From Takakia lepidozioides (lineage: Eukaryota; Streptophyta; Takakiopsida; Takakiales; Takakiaceae), in the NCBI GenBank assembly GCA_030704615.1, contig CM060733.1, positions 19,654,001-19,718,000 of the forward strand: a stretch of 64,000 nt of DNA, written 5' to 3'. Of the stretch, positions 12,109 through 23,943 are shown one piece after another (position 1 is the first letter of the stretch; each line of letters opens with the position of its first letter). The position numbers were made by a program, and so were the translations under genes. The notes below the pieces were generated by a model, which did not search any database, was not told the DNA's origin, and saw only the letters and a list, made by a program, of their open reading frames with translations.

Positions 12109-12429
12109 CGCCGACTTCATGCCCCTACATGCCGACCTCATACCCTTGCCACCTAGAACAGACCACACACCATCGTTGCCCTAATTCGCTATGCATACAT
12201 AGCTGCGCCAGAATGGTGAGCCCCTGCAATCTCGCGCACAAGCCCAGACAGTTTAGATACTCAGCAAGTAGATACAAACTCCCACAACCAGCCCCCCCAA
12301 CATTGCCTGTCGTCCGGCTGCAGCACCCAACCCCCACCTGCCAAATGGCCAAATTTGAAGCGCGCCACATGTATACCCCATGTGTGCGTTTGGGTGGATC
12401 TCAAGATAGTCGTTACATATTGAGGGGAT

Positions 12430-13680
12430 TGGGGAGATGGTGATGATTAGTGAGAAGAGAAGGTGTTGTTTAGGGTATGCGTGGAGTTTATGAGTGACGG
12501 CAGCTAATGATGGGTTTTGGCAGGCAAGGAGCCCAAAAAAAGGCTATTGGCTGTGTGGGTTGGCATGTATTAGTGGAAGAGCTGCGGAAAAAGGGGAGGA
12601 AGTGGTCATTTAGGTGTTGGTATGCAGGTACCAATGAGATGGTATCTTTTTGGAAGTATAATTCATATCTTTCTTGATGGCCCGTCCGAAGTCTGTTAAT
12701 GATGTCGGTGATGGTAGGGGGGCCCGGATTTGGGTGGATGTCTCCGCAGCATAAGAGTGTAAGCTATGTGCATGCAAGTTTATAGGTGTTATGATGAGAT
12801 GGCGGGTGATGATAGGAGTGTTTGGATGCAAATGGTTTGTATCGGTATCTGCCATGTGGGCAATGAGCGATGAGGTGGTTTTTGAGTAGCCAGGGGATAG
12901 GGGTATTTGGGTGGTGGGTAGTGTGGGAAGCTATGGAGGGGATGATTGTGACGGTATCGCAACAGACATGGGTGGAGCTGGCTCCTTGGATGTGGGTGGG
13001 GGGTGTTATTGTGGATAGAGTAGCGTAGGATCCTGCTTGGTTGCCATAAGAGGGGTTTATTGTGGGTTGATGATGGGTGGGGGGGGGGCAGATTTTGGGT
13101 GGGAAAGAGGGGGGCAGGTGGGTGAAACATTTAATTGTATGAGTTTGGGCAAGGGTGTGGGTGGGAGTACCTTCATCTAGATGAAGTGACGGTTGTGGGC
13201 GGCTAGGGTATGGGTGTAGAAAATTACCTCAGGGGGTGGGATGTAGCATTTAAATTGCGACATGTGCATGCATGTTAGATGAGGCAGCGAGGCTATGCTT
13301 TGAGATGGGCGGAGCCTGGGTGTGGCGGTCCGTAGGTATGGTGCGTTTCCATGGTAAAATATGAGGGGGTAGGCATATGGGAAAATAGGGTGAGTTTGGT
13401 GGTAATTGACTAGGGGTTTATGGCTGGTGGTGAGGGAATAATTTGTAGGTTGTATGGTGGGGTTTGTGAAGTAAGTGCGCGGATGAAGGGTGTCTAGCTT
13501 GGGCATGGATGACGGGGACTGCGAGTGGATGAAGTGACAGTTACGGATGGAAATAGGATGAAAATAGGATGAAGTGACAATTAAGGATGAAAATATCAGT
13601 GGGCGGATGTAGTGATAGTTGCGTGGGTCGAGGGTATGAACGTAGATCATAATCACGAATCCCTCCATTTGCTACAACCA
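12430..13680 (-). repeat. Segment with reversed strand composition inside the LINE
   Basis: From about 12420 to 13680 the plus strand turns G/T-rich, while both flanks are C/A-rich. The minus strand therefore has the same composition as the flanking LINE and encodes similar Pro/His/Thr-rich open frames (12855-12610, 13130-12789, 13668-13177). This looks like an internal inversion, or a second copy of the same family in opposite orientation. Confidence 0.65.
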
Positions 13681-13959
13681 CACCTAGAGAAGTCCATCAA
13701 ATATTAGGCAACACCTAGCGCACACATCTACAAACGTACAGGAGCATGACAACATCGCACTAAGTTCCCATTCCTCTCTAAAAATATCCTCGATGCAACC
13801 CTCCAAACCAAAACAGACATCCCCGGATACCAGCCTAGGCCCATAACATCACCAACTATCCCACCCCCACTGCACCCACACAGCCTCACCTGAACCTCAC
13901 AACTAGGCCCCCCTCGCAACACCACGCCTACCGTCCCCTCCCAGCGCGCGCACTCACTC

Positions 13960-15093
13960 TGCATCACAACATGGAATGTAGGTGCACTTGCCACCAGTAT
14001 TCAAAGCCTAATACATCTCACAGAATCAACCCCACCACACATCATTCTACTACAAGAAACTCAACTCAACACAAACAGCCCTAATGGCTCTTATATCAAC
14101 AAACTCATCCCAGATTACTACATGTTGTATGGCAACGCGTACACAACGACACAATGCCTTACCAGACGTTCCGCACCATATCACCCCACCCGGGGTGGGG
14201 TTGCTTTTGGTATCCTCCGAACACATCACTCTCCTAGCACCACAATCAAGGTCCCCGTCAACCCCCCTCTCCGATCGTACCTCCAAATCATCAAACTATT
14301 GTTACCTGCGCTTCCCCCCATCACACTTATACACTTATACATGTCTTCTCACGTGGAGGATACCCCCCTGATCCCTGATATATTACACACCATCTCTAAC
14401 ACACTCACCCAGAACTTAACCCACCCTCAACACTTTATACTAGCAAGCGATTTCAACGGGGATATTGCCCTCATGGGGCACACATACAACGGCACGCACA
14501 AAACCCCATCCCCATCAGACCATGAATGGGCAAAATTTACTCAATCACACCATCTCTGCTACATAACCGTCGACCACCACTATTCTAGACAAGGAGGGCT
14601 CAACTACTCATCTTTAAGCCTACTAGATGGTTTCTACCTCAAAACACACAATGAGATCCCAACTCATCTCAATAGTCATGTCCATCTCAACAGTTTATGC
14701 AACTCAGACCACTATCCTGTTTCAATAACTTTCCCATCATCTCTCATCCCCTTCACTATTCCGACCGCGCACGCCCCCCTACCCCAAGCCAGAATCTTAT
14801 CCCCACTCCCACAACGTAACATAGCCGCCTTTCTAAAACCAATGTCCTTGCACCTCACATTGAAGCTCTCAGAAGTACTTACAGAAACCAACCTAGTGCA
14901 ATCTCCAGAAAAAACTTGGCTAGAATCTGAGGTCATACTCACGACTTTCATGCAAGAAATGACCAAAAGCGTCACTCAACGTGCTCTGCCCCACCTGAGA
15001 TCCCACAAACCACACGCTCCCAGCAAAATGGTGGCTACCTCACCCGTACGCAGAAACGAACATGGACGTCACATCTCAACACATACCACATGA
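13960..15093 (+). pseudogene. LINE apurinic-like endonuclease domain (EEP fold)
   Basis: The frame is open from about 13960, through the ATG at 14122, to 15093. It shows the ordered motifs of LINE endonucleases: TTWNVGALAT near 13969, LLQETQLN, RGGVAFGI, the catalytic DFNGD at about 14449-14463, and SDHYPVSITF at about 14706-14735. The domain would nick target DNA to prime reverse transcription. The linker to the RT follows in another frame, so the polyprotein is broken at about 15090. Confidence 0.8.
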
Positions 15094-16531
15094 TTAGGCG
15101 TGCCCTCACTACCATACCTACCACTACCACTATACACCCCGGAAACAACTGGAGAACGGATCCCCGCGTCGCTTGCTTAAACGCCCTCACCACTTGTCAA
15201 ACACTCGTGCCCCCACCTAATAACCCCCACGAAATCCCTAACTGGATAGTTGCTCTCTCCAAAATTGGGAGAGAGGCCAAGAAAGCCACATATAACATCA
15301 CCAAACAGAAAGTTGCCGCCAACCACAAAAAGTTTGTCTCCTCCTTTAATCAACTTCTCCATGATCACCCTAAAAAAGCCCACAAAGCCATCTTCAATCC
15401 CACCCTTAACCCACCTATTGATTGCCTCAAGCACCGGCTTGGCCACCTACTAACCGACCCAAATGATATCAACCTAGAAATATGGTCACAAACATCCTCC
15501 ACCTACACACCTACAGTTACCAACTGCTTACACCCCACTCTTCATACTGCCCATTGCATGTGTAAAGCTAAACACTACCCATGGCATGACATAGACGGCT
15601 TTTCAATAGACAACAGAGGCTCCTCTACAGATCGTATCCTCGATCTCTTCACAATCGATCTTTATGAATCCTGTCTCAAGAAACTATCCAAATCTAAAGC
15701 CCCAGGCCCTGATTCGATACCTAATGCTATACTTCAAGCACTAGACCCTCAACTCCATCACCTTATTTTCAAATTCTTCCAACTATGTTACAAACTACAA
15801 CGAATCCCACACACTTGGAAGCACAACCGTACAATTCTTCTTTGTTAAAAAGGCGACCCAATCGATCTTAGCAACTATAGGCCTATAGCGCTAGCCAATA
15901 CCATATACAAGTTATTTACCAGCACGCTCACCACAATGTTGTCAAGCTATGGCAAACAACACCGCATCCTAAGTGATCCCCAAGAGGGTTTCTGAGCTAC
16001 ACGCAGTACAACCCGGCAAATACAATACGTCCTCTCCGCTCTCGAAGATGCTAAACTTACAAAGCAAGATATATATCTCATATATATTGACTTTAAGAAC
16101 ACTTTTGGATCCCTAGACCACGCAAGATTACTCGCTATTATGAGTGACCTTGGATACCTCATTGACGCCGTCTGACTCATAGGCAACATCTACACCGGCA
16201 GTACAATTGAGTACTTTGGTGCATATTATGGGTCCACCCCACCTATTCCCATACTACGAGGTACTATCCAAGATGACACCTTAAGCCCCTATCTATTCAT
16301 TATCTTCCTGGAACCTCTACTCAGATGGCTAGCTCGTGGAAAGCTCGGGTATCAATACAAAACATCCTCAAGTGACATCTCAACTGCAGCATATGCAGAT
16401 GATCTCGCCATCCTTGCACATAAACCGCAGCACCTCAATCGACAAGTAACCAAATTATTTAGATTCAACCAATGGTCAGGCATGGAGCTAAGTCTGCACA
16501 AATGTGCTATCACAGCCGCCCAACGACGCAA
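15090..16531 (+). pseudogene. LINE reverse transcriptase, broken
   Basis: Recognisable non-LTR RT motifs in order: SKSKAPGPDSIPNAIL near 15690, SNYRPIALANTIYKLF after an in-frame TAA at about 15846, IDFKNTFGSLDHARLL near 16087, GTIQDDTLSPYLFIIF near 16260, and the catalytic AYADDLAILAH at about 16387-16419. At least three stop codons interrupt the frame. Similarity ends abruptly at about 16531, so the thumb and C-terminal region are missing. Confidence 0.85.
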
Positions 16532-16740
16532 TGGCGTGAGCGTACGCTCACGCCAGCTGACGTGGCGTGAGCCTGCACACACGCTGACGTGGCGTGAGCG
16601 TCATGTCAGCATGCTGATGTGGCGGTATATGATGACATGGCACTGTCCGTCATCTGCCACGTCACCATTAACATGCGCCGCCTATAACCGTGGATGGTCC
16701 TATGACCGTGGAATTAATGCAGGGAATCTTGCCTAAATAG
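16532..16740. repeat. Palindrome plus repeated ACGTGGC motifs, possible terminal region of a DNA transposon
   Basis: A 24-bp perfect palindrome (16532-16555, half site TGGCGTGAGCGT) begins exactly where the LINE stops. It is followed by repeated GCTGACGTGGCGTGAGC-like units up to about 16640. This resembles a terminal or subterminal repeat of a Mutator-like element, whose transposase remnant lies downstream. A matching copy at the other side (about 19.1 kb) is not present. Confidence 0.4.
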
Positions 16741-17118
16741 AATCAAGACGAGCATTGAGGCCTACAATTGCAGCATCCAACAGTGTGCAATTACAAATGC
16801 TTGTTTCACTTTTACAATTACGAGGACGACAAAATATCCTCACAAAGTGTGCGCCATAAAGGCTGCCACGGGAAGACCTTCCTCCCTCCTCAAATAACAA
16901 TGAGAGTTAGGATCATCTTCAAAAGATGATTGTAGTGCATAGCAACAGCAAGACATGTAGACTTCGAACGGTGCAATGACAAATGTGCACTACCTTAAAG
17001 TTGTCACTCAGAGCTGACTCCGTATAGTTGGAGGCCATATCATTGCACAGCCGACGAATTGATGTGAATTACACATTTCAAATCATGGTCATCCACATAC
17101 CACATTACATAGTTCATG

Positions 17119-19064
17119 CTACCCATGTGTTGTATCCCGCTGCAAAAGAGTATCGACCTCGTTGAAACTCATAGTGGCCTGGTGAATGAAGTTGTCACGT
17201 TTGGGATCGCAAACCATCCTCCTCAAAAATATGAAATACAAATGTTTGCAGGGTATGAATTTACCTCTCTTGCCCAAACTGGTTGATAGCATATTCACAA
17301 AATCAGGACATGTGCAATTGGGGAAATTAGAAACCGTGATGTCGTAGGTCCTGTCATGAACAGCAGATGTGGAAGTGATGATTGTGAATACCCGACCATA
17401 TCCTGGATCGGGTACTTCCGTGGTGCTTCCAACACAAGCTTGGAGCATTCTTGCGGACTCCACTTTGCCAAAGTGTTCAGCGGTTGGAGGGAAACGCCGA
17501 ACGAGCTTTCCATCTCGTTTGGTTGGCCACAAGTCAGGATTTGCCGGGGGGACCTGGGAGGACGCAGAAGTAGTAGCACATGCATGGAGTTGGGGTTGTC
17601 TCGCAAGGGAAAAACCTGCCTCCTCCAGCATTTCAATCTCCTGAAAGCTGAGATGTGTTCCCACCTTCACGGGCCAAACGGTTGGACGAGTTGGCTTCAT
17701 CACTACGGAAGGACGCACAGTTCCATGCACACATCTGGCACAATCATCTGCGCAGAACCAGAACTTGTGGTTCTTGGCTTCTGGTTGACCGTATGGACGC
17801 ATCAAGCCCGTGAAAGTCGGAGCAGGAGTTCGGGCACCACCTCTGGATATAGATGAAGTGCACTTCTCGAAATTAGTTGCCCTGATCGCTGTACATTTCA
17901 CACAAGACCCTACACTTGTGCGTTCTATGTGCCAAACGTGGTCGGGGCATGCGGACTCAAGCACATCAAGGGGGTTGTTTCTCTCCTGCACCATTTCAGT
18001 GGCACTGTTTGATGTTGGAGCTTGCCGTCGTGTTGGAGGTTCCTCCACAATGGAGGTTCCGGACATGGAGCTGTCATGCAGGGGAACACGAGGCTTCGAG
18101 AAGTTATCACGGTCTGCCCTGTGGGAATCTGAATCCGAACCAGGTGGAGTGTTCAATTTCCTCTTACAGGAGCCGAATCTCTCCTCCCCTTCAAGATGTG
18201 GAACTCTAGAAACAAGTGGCGTTCCCTGGGCATACATGCTCACCGCCCGTGCTATCTTGATTGGATCCCCAGATCTGTTTGCAGCATGCAACATCAACTC
18301 CCATTTGTCCGGACCCTTGCCACCAACCCCACCTCGTAAGAAATCACGGTATCGGGTTTGTTGTTGCAAGGCACGTATCAAATCATCTGTTGTTGCCACA
18401 TACAAATCCCGACTTCGTTTCCAGACTGCTGCAACCATGCGTTGTGCACAGTTTCTGCCAAATTGCAAAATGGCATGTCCACCATTTCCTCAATGGACAT
18501 GTTCTGTAAAGAGGATAACCACACTTCAGAACAGTGCACAGGAAACAACATAAAGAAAGCAATGAGTCAAAAATATGGAAAGCAAATGTATGAATAAAGC
18601 ATGAAATAGAAGCCTCGTACCATTGTCATGGTTGCTCCCCACTGTCTATACCGGAAGTGCCAAAACGCCAGCCAATCTTCCAATGCTCTCATACTCTCAA
18701 GTGATGCAGCTCCAGAAGAGAACCACCAGGCACGAATTATCTGGAACAAAGTGTCCGCCTCCTTCATTGTTCTAGCATCTTTGTACTCTTTGCACATTTT
18801 ACGGTGCTGAGTCTGCATCTCTGGTTTGATGTCCGACTTTGTATGTTTTTCCAGAGATTGTGTCCAATGGAACAGACATGTACGCTCTCTTCCTGGCATA
18901 GGCACTTTTGGGTTGCCCGATCCAAAGACAATACGAACAGTATTGAAATTTGCTTGAGCACTATCCGCCATGAAACCTGCGAAATTTGGAGATGGCAGCC
19001 CATGACACGTATCAGGGAATTCCACATGAGCTTCTGGGATTCCGTATCCTCGGATTGCATGTCA
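17119..19064 (-). pseudogene. Mutator-like (MULE) transposase remnant with SWIM zinc finger
   Basis: Minus strand. The 5' part (19064-18627) reads IRGYGIPEAHVEFPDTCHGL, then FAGFMADSAQANFNTVR, CLFHWTQSLEKHTK and LAFWHFRYRQWG, as in the C-terminal half of plant MULE transposases. A donor-like GTACGAGG follows, and a second block starts after TTTACAG near 18508, includes NMSIEEMVDMPFCNLAETVH, shifts frame at about 18420, then runs open to 17119 and ends with a SWIM zinc finger, CTCPDF followed by IPCKHLYFIFLR. The N-terminal catalytic part upstream of 19064 is absent. Because of the frameshift and truncation I call it a pseudogene rather than a domesticated gene. Confidence 0.82.
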
Positions 19065-19127
19065 CAAACTGCAATTGTCATAACTCGTTGGTAGTTTAGG
19101 GTCTAGTATTGGGTATCTAGTATTGTC

Positions 19128-19622
19128 ATGGGCTGTGGATTATACTATGCTGCTTGTTTTCTGGCACGTTATCACATTGAGCAGCAGAAGATGCAATCAC
19201 GATTTCTGAGTTATTCCAGTGGGGATCATTGGGTCTTACCTTCAGTGCCACCTCATATGTACCTATATGATGCAAAAGTTATGCAGAAGCATTCCCAACT
19301 TCGTTCATGGTTTAATTCGGCTTGGAACAATTTGGCAACACAGAAATTCGGCCCTGAGGATATTTTCTTTAAGGGACATGAAGCCTGGAAATACTTACAC
19401 TGTTCCAAAGTCATTGGCACACCTCTCACCTATACGGCTAAGGAGTTCAGGACGGAGCAGGGTAGAGTTTGGGTCCAGATTCATCCAAGAGGGCCGGATT
19501 TCAAGCTCAAGATTACCTATGATACCATGTGGATCCATTACTGCAAAAAACCTGCATGGGTAGATGGTCAACTGGAAGTCGCAGTAGCGGCGACACAATT
19601 TGATAAAACCAGGCACTGCTAA
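19128..19622 (+). CDS. Open frame of unknown family, 164 codons, with a duplicated 3' module
   Basis: Starts MGCGLYYAACFLARYH and has a moderately normal amino-acid mix, but I recognise no domain. The last third (RVWVQIHPRGPDF through KKPAWVDG, about 19460-19565) is repeated at about 20021-20125, with synonymous and non-synonymous changes and its own open frame (19986-20189). The block precedes a truncated PPR copy, and the region after it matches sequence upstream of the intact PPR gene. It could be an exon of an unknown gene or part of an unrecognised repeat; function is not assigned. Confidence 0.3.
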   Translation: MGCGLYYAACFLARYHIEQQKMQSRFLSYSSGDHWVLPSVPPHMYLYDAKVMQKHSQLRSWFNSAWNNLATQKFGPEDIFFKGHEAWKYLHCSKVIGTPLTYTAKEFRTEQGRVWVQIHPRGPDFKLKITYDTMWIHYCKKPAWVDGQLEVAVAATQFDKTRHC

Positions 19623-20000
19623 TGAAGGTACATTCTTCAACACATTTCACCCTGTTTTTCCTTCTTATCAGAATCGGCCCTAAAATTCCATGTTGAGTTC
19701 TGCAAGTTAGCTGGTTAAGTGAATCTTTGATAGTTTGCAGTGACTTTGACATGATACTGCCAACGCGGCAACAGGAAAGTATCCAAAAACATGTAACAGA
19801 GATGAGGAGTAGCTGTGGAATGAATACTTTTCTGATCCCAGTCAATGGTGGGACAACCAATGCCTGTTACATTACAGAGGGTATCAGGTGCAATTCAGCA
19901 TAGGAACTAGTGTGATAAACTGAGTTGGGTATTTCCTAGAACAAATATAGGCTGTCATTATTAGCTGCAAGACAAGGATGTATGCATGATTTGTACAGAG
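19555..20000 (+). repeat. Duplicate of the upstream region of the PPR-DYW gene
   Basis: Collinear similarity with 5040-5490. Shared stretches include CCTGTTTTTCC near 19652 and 5131, AGTATCCAAAAACA near 19779 and 5260, CCCAGTCAATGGTGGGAC near 19838 and 5320, and ATGATTTGTA near 19985 and 5482. It lies directly before the PPR pseudogene, so the duplication included upstream DNA. Confidence 0.8.
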
Positions 20001-20139
20001 GCAGTGATAGTTGAAGGGGCTAGAGTGTGGCTCCAGATTCATCCAAGAGGGCCAGATTTCAAGCACAAGATTACCTATGATTCCCTGTGGATCAATAGCT
20101 ACAAAAAACCTGCATGGGTAGATGGTCGACTAAAGGCAA

Positions 20140-20575
20140 GTGCTGCAGCTGATAAAATTAGGCACTTCAACCATGACCACAACTTCTGAAAGAGGATCAA
20201 GAGAGGGAGTCCACAATGCCTCTTTTGGCACTTCTGGGCATGTGAAGATGCTTTGTGAGGCAGACAGACTGAAAGAGGCTCTACAGACTATAAACCAAGG
20301 AGGCATTTCAGCAGATTCAGATACGTATGTCTCTCTCTTGCTTAAGTGCATCAAGACGAAAGGTCTCAGATCAAATGATGGGGGAAGGGGTGAAACCCAA
20401 CCACATCACGTTTTTGTGCATGTGCAATACATGTGCAAGCCTGGCACCCCTGGAAAAGGCAAAGAGGTGCATGGTTGCATCGCGAAAGCTGGAATTGTAC
20501 CAGATGTAATTCTGAACAATACCCTCGTGGACATGTATGCTAGTAACTGTTGTTTGGATAATTAGTATTGTTTTC
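20140..20575 (+). pseudogene. Truncated, internally deleted PPR paralogue
   Basis: The start region reads LCEADRLKEALQTINQGGIS, collinear with LCKGGRLKEALHILNHRAIS of the intact gene (about 5774-5833). After CIKTKGL the sequence jumps to a block equivalent to QMIGEGVMPNRVTFLYVLN from a later repeat, requiring a frame change. It then continues with EVHGCIAKAGIVPDVILNN and breaks off inside LVDMYA at about 20545. The deletion is consistent with slippage between near-identical PLS repeats. No E or DYW domain remains. Confidence 0.85.
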
Positions 20576-20579
20576 CTGA

Positions 20580-22090
20580 TTGGTTCCTGTAGCAAGAAAT
20601 ACATATAGTCTTCACTTGGCACCAGCTTCATGAGGTGGGCTTACTGGAAGATGAATCAAGCTTGGAATTGTCAATCTGGATGGTCCATTGTTTTGTATTT
20701 TCTGCCTATGTCTTCTCCTTAAACCCTATGGTTAGGGGCACTGGTGTGGGCTGTTGTGTCTAAGAAGTTTGGACCAGCTTTGCTTGCTAGTCCAAATGGA
20801 ATTAAGCCTTGTAGGCTTATATTGTTTCTTTCATGAAGCTCTGCAAGTCATGCTAATTGCAATTAAAACGATTCTGCTATGGGGTTTTGTTGCAGTACTG
20901 AGATTGGATTTTTTTTTTTTTTCTCTTAGGGTTTGTAGAAATATTGGAGCAAAAGGCATCAGGGCACCCCTTAGAGAATGTCCCTGTGCTCTTGCCCCCC
21001 GACTCATGGCTCAGCCCTTTCCCACCCCCCTGTGAGTTCCAGTATCCACAGTTATGAATGCTAATTTGAAAGTAGTGCGCTTGGCATGCTCTGTTTGTCA
21101 TTGGCAGTTTTTAAAATAATTCCAGTAGTGATCTTTTGTGTGGCCAGATCATTCTCATATCCTGCCAAAGAACTCGCATATCAATCATGTAATAGATCTG
21201 AGAATGGTCTTTTACTGCTTTTGGGAGGGGGGCAGCCCACAAGAGAGACACCAAACGGGCCGAGTATGATAGCTGACGTAGGTCCTCATTTGATATGTGG
21301 CTTGTTGCTGGATGGGTATCTTTGTGGCACACACATACATTGTTTCTAACATGATGTATCTGCTGTAACTAGGTTGGCTACTATCTCAAAGACTGATGCC
21401 AACCAATAATAGATGGGTCTACCAGGGCTGCATGCGTAGTCAGGTCTATTTTCTACCCTGTTCACTGATCGTTGGAATCTCCAACACGGTCCCGTGTTAA
21501 GCCTCATGGCAATATGTAAGGGTTTCCCTTTTTAATAAATTCCCAGGGCCTCTCGTCCCTTTAAATAAATAAATAAATATATCATACATCAATATTTAAT
21601 TCATACATCAAGAAGTTCTACCAGGGCCTCTATATGAAGAAATAAATAAATAATTTTTTTCTTATGTAAAACATGTTTAAAATATAATTTAAATATGTGA
21701 TTAGTTCATTTTAATATAATATTTTAAGGAAATTTTGTACTTAAGAGTTTTAGGGTGGAGCCATTACGCGACTAGCCGCTTGTTATTTTAGGGCACTATA
21801 AATTCTGGTGTTTCTCCCTAACCCCCTTCAGGATTCACTGTCATCCACTGTCATCCATGAAATGTTGGTTCACGTCGTCGTTTAGGGGTTAAGGTATTGA
21901 GGTTTTAAAACTTAGGGCCCTGCCAAACCTGGCTGCTAAGTGGCCTGCTAAATAAGCTAGGTAGCAGCCGTTAACTGCATGGTGGTACGGCCGCAGCTGA
22001 ACGTTAAGGACCCCACTAATTGGTTAGCAGGCTCCTAGCAGCGATAATGACGAGTGACTCCTCCGACATTTAACAGCTCCTCCCCCCAAG
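20580..22090. other. Intergenic, no gene seen
   Basis: Non-coding appearance, with a 14-base T run near 20910 and an AT-rich section with AAAT repeats at 21560-21730. No supported gene or RNA. Sequence from about 22090 becomes CT-rich with a (GTT)n run at 22262-22286 and may be the promoter and leader of the downstream sterol gene. Confidence 0.5.
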
Positions 22091-23027
22091 GTGTTTAATC
22101 CCGGTCACCTGCCAAAAATCGGGCAGTTGTTGTGCTTGCGATTCGTCCCCCTCCTGCGCGCACCAAGGTAGGTATGCCCAGCTTCAGCTCTGTTTCCCTC
22201 TTGTCTCTCCCCTTCTCCCTCCCTGCCTCCTCTCTCAATCCTCCCTCAATCCCTCTCATTATCTTGTTGTTGTTGTTGTTGTTGTTTCTTTTTTTTTTTT
22301 CCTTTTTTTGGTTGGTTGTTTGAGTGTTCACGGGGTGGGTGGTGGGTGGTTGCACGGCAGGGAGCGCGGGGCGGGAGCGAGCAAGTCACCGCAGCAACAA
22401 GCCTTCCCAGCAGGTAGGCATCCCTCTCTTGCTTGTGGGACTGTATTTCGGAAACTACTGGGGATTGGCCTCCAGGTATGAATCCAAGCAGACACTTATG
22501 GACTGACAAACACACCTTGGTGAGGTATTTGATTAGTTCAGATTCAGAAACCTTATTTGCAAGACTCGACATGAACTGGGCAAAGTTTGTTTTTTGGTCA
22601 CTGATAAGGGCCCTCAACTGGTCATCAATATGACCAGGTCCTACTGGTTCAAGTTGTAGTGAATATGTAAGATCACCTTGACTGCCTTCACATCCAACCA
22701 CTGTTTTTTTGTAGTATTGATGGTTGCTGACCCCTTGCCAGTGTTGGAATCAAACTTAGACAGCTCTGATACGGGATTGCAGGTATCACTGAAGGCATAG
22801 GGATGTGATCTCATCTAAAGAATGCCTTGTGCCTTGAGTGTGCCTTGCCCTGATATGCTTTGACCACTTCGGTCTCACATGTGTTTGAGAGAGAGACAGA
22901 GCCTTCCTAAGTATAGCTGTGTACCAGTTGATGGTGGATCTGTGCTTGTCAGTTGCAAAATAAAGTTCTGCCACTTAATTTAGAGGGAAGCTGTTGTCAC
23001 ATCGTTTCCAGAGAGAGCACACATCGA

Positions 23028-23090
23028 TAGTTCAGTGGTTAGGGCCTGATGATCGATACTCTGCGTCAATCCTTTCTCAGAGGGTTTGCT
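23028..23090 (+). mobile_element. Possible tRNA-derived SINE head
   Basis: A-box-like TAGTTCAGTGGTTAGG at about 23028 and B-box-like GCGTCAATCC at about 23064, spaced as in a tRNA promoter. No flanking duplications or tail were confirmed, so this is weak. Confidence 0.3.
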
Positions 23091-23943
23091 ACATTGTCGA
23101 CTCTGCTGCAAGCAGCAGATTTCCTTGCTAATTTGTATAGAGGACTTGTAACTCAGTAGGGAAAATCCCCCAGTTGGACTGTGGCGGCCTTCAAAAAGGC
23201 AATTGAAGGTTATGCTGGTTCTATCTGCATCATTCTGAGAGACGAGAGACAAGAGCTATGTTTTCGGTGCTTGGGACATGATCTTGTTCATCACGAGAGG
23301 GTTCAGGTCTGGGACATAGGATTTCATTCTATTTCGATTGATTGGGTTTTGTGCATTGTTTGATTATCCAGACAGATGCAAGACAGCTAGCGGTGGATGC
23401 ATTTCGATCTTATGTACGTGCCTATGCTGCTCACCGTGGAGACTTAAAAGTCCATTTTCCAGGTCCGGAAACTGCATCTTGGGCATGTGGCAAAGAGCTT
23501 TGGCTTGCGAAGTGCACCAGTTGTGCTGAAGCCAAGCCCGCGGCCTCGGCGTTCATGGGTTAAAGCAAGCACGGACTGTGTCCAGAAGGGGTTGGGAGGG
23601 GAGGTCTCTCTCAATGTTTCAAGCTGCGCAAGAATGGTTTGGAGGTCCATCAGCAAGTCATAAGTGGGATAAGAGGCGAAGAAGGCACAAACATGGTGAG
23701 GTAAAGAAGAGAAGGATAAAGTGAACAATCTGCCCAAGGATAATGGGGCTAAGGGGCAAGGGCAAGGGTTGGCCCATGGGTGCTAAGCTGTGTCTGGCTT
23801 AAGACATCTCTCCTCCTCTCTCTTTCTCTATGCACACACAAGCATTGATAAGAAAATCGTCAGCTAGCTGGTGAAGCCACAGCCGCCAACCATGTGGACA
23901 TCCAGGTTTTGAATATGTGATTGAAGTAGCTTGACGTGTGCAG

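Larger units (their letters stand above)
10900..16531 (+). mobile_element. Decayed C-rich LINE (non-LTR retrotransposon)
   Basis: The plus strand is strikingly rich in C and A over most of this block and carries LINE domains in the expected order: a low-complexity ORF1-like region (about 10900-13900), an endonuclease (13960-14750) and a reverse transcriptase (15600-16530). Premature stops and the split ORF1 show it is dead. The right end is cut at about 16531, where a palindrome and different sequence begin; no poly(A) tail is seen, so the 3' end is missing. The left boundary is judged only from the composition change. Confidence 0.75.

Noticed and set aside
17119-18468. Domesticated FHY3/FAR1-like or MUSTANG host gene
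   Set aside because: SWIM finger is intact, but the catalytic N-terminal part is absent and a frameshift lies near 18420, so a dead MULE is simpler.
17356-18553. Long plus-strand open frames opposite the MULE remnant
   Set aside because: They mirror the minus-strand MULE/SWIM frame, which has clear family motifs; the plus frames do not.
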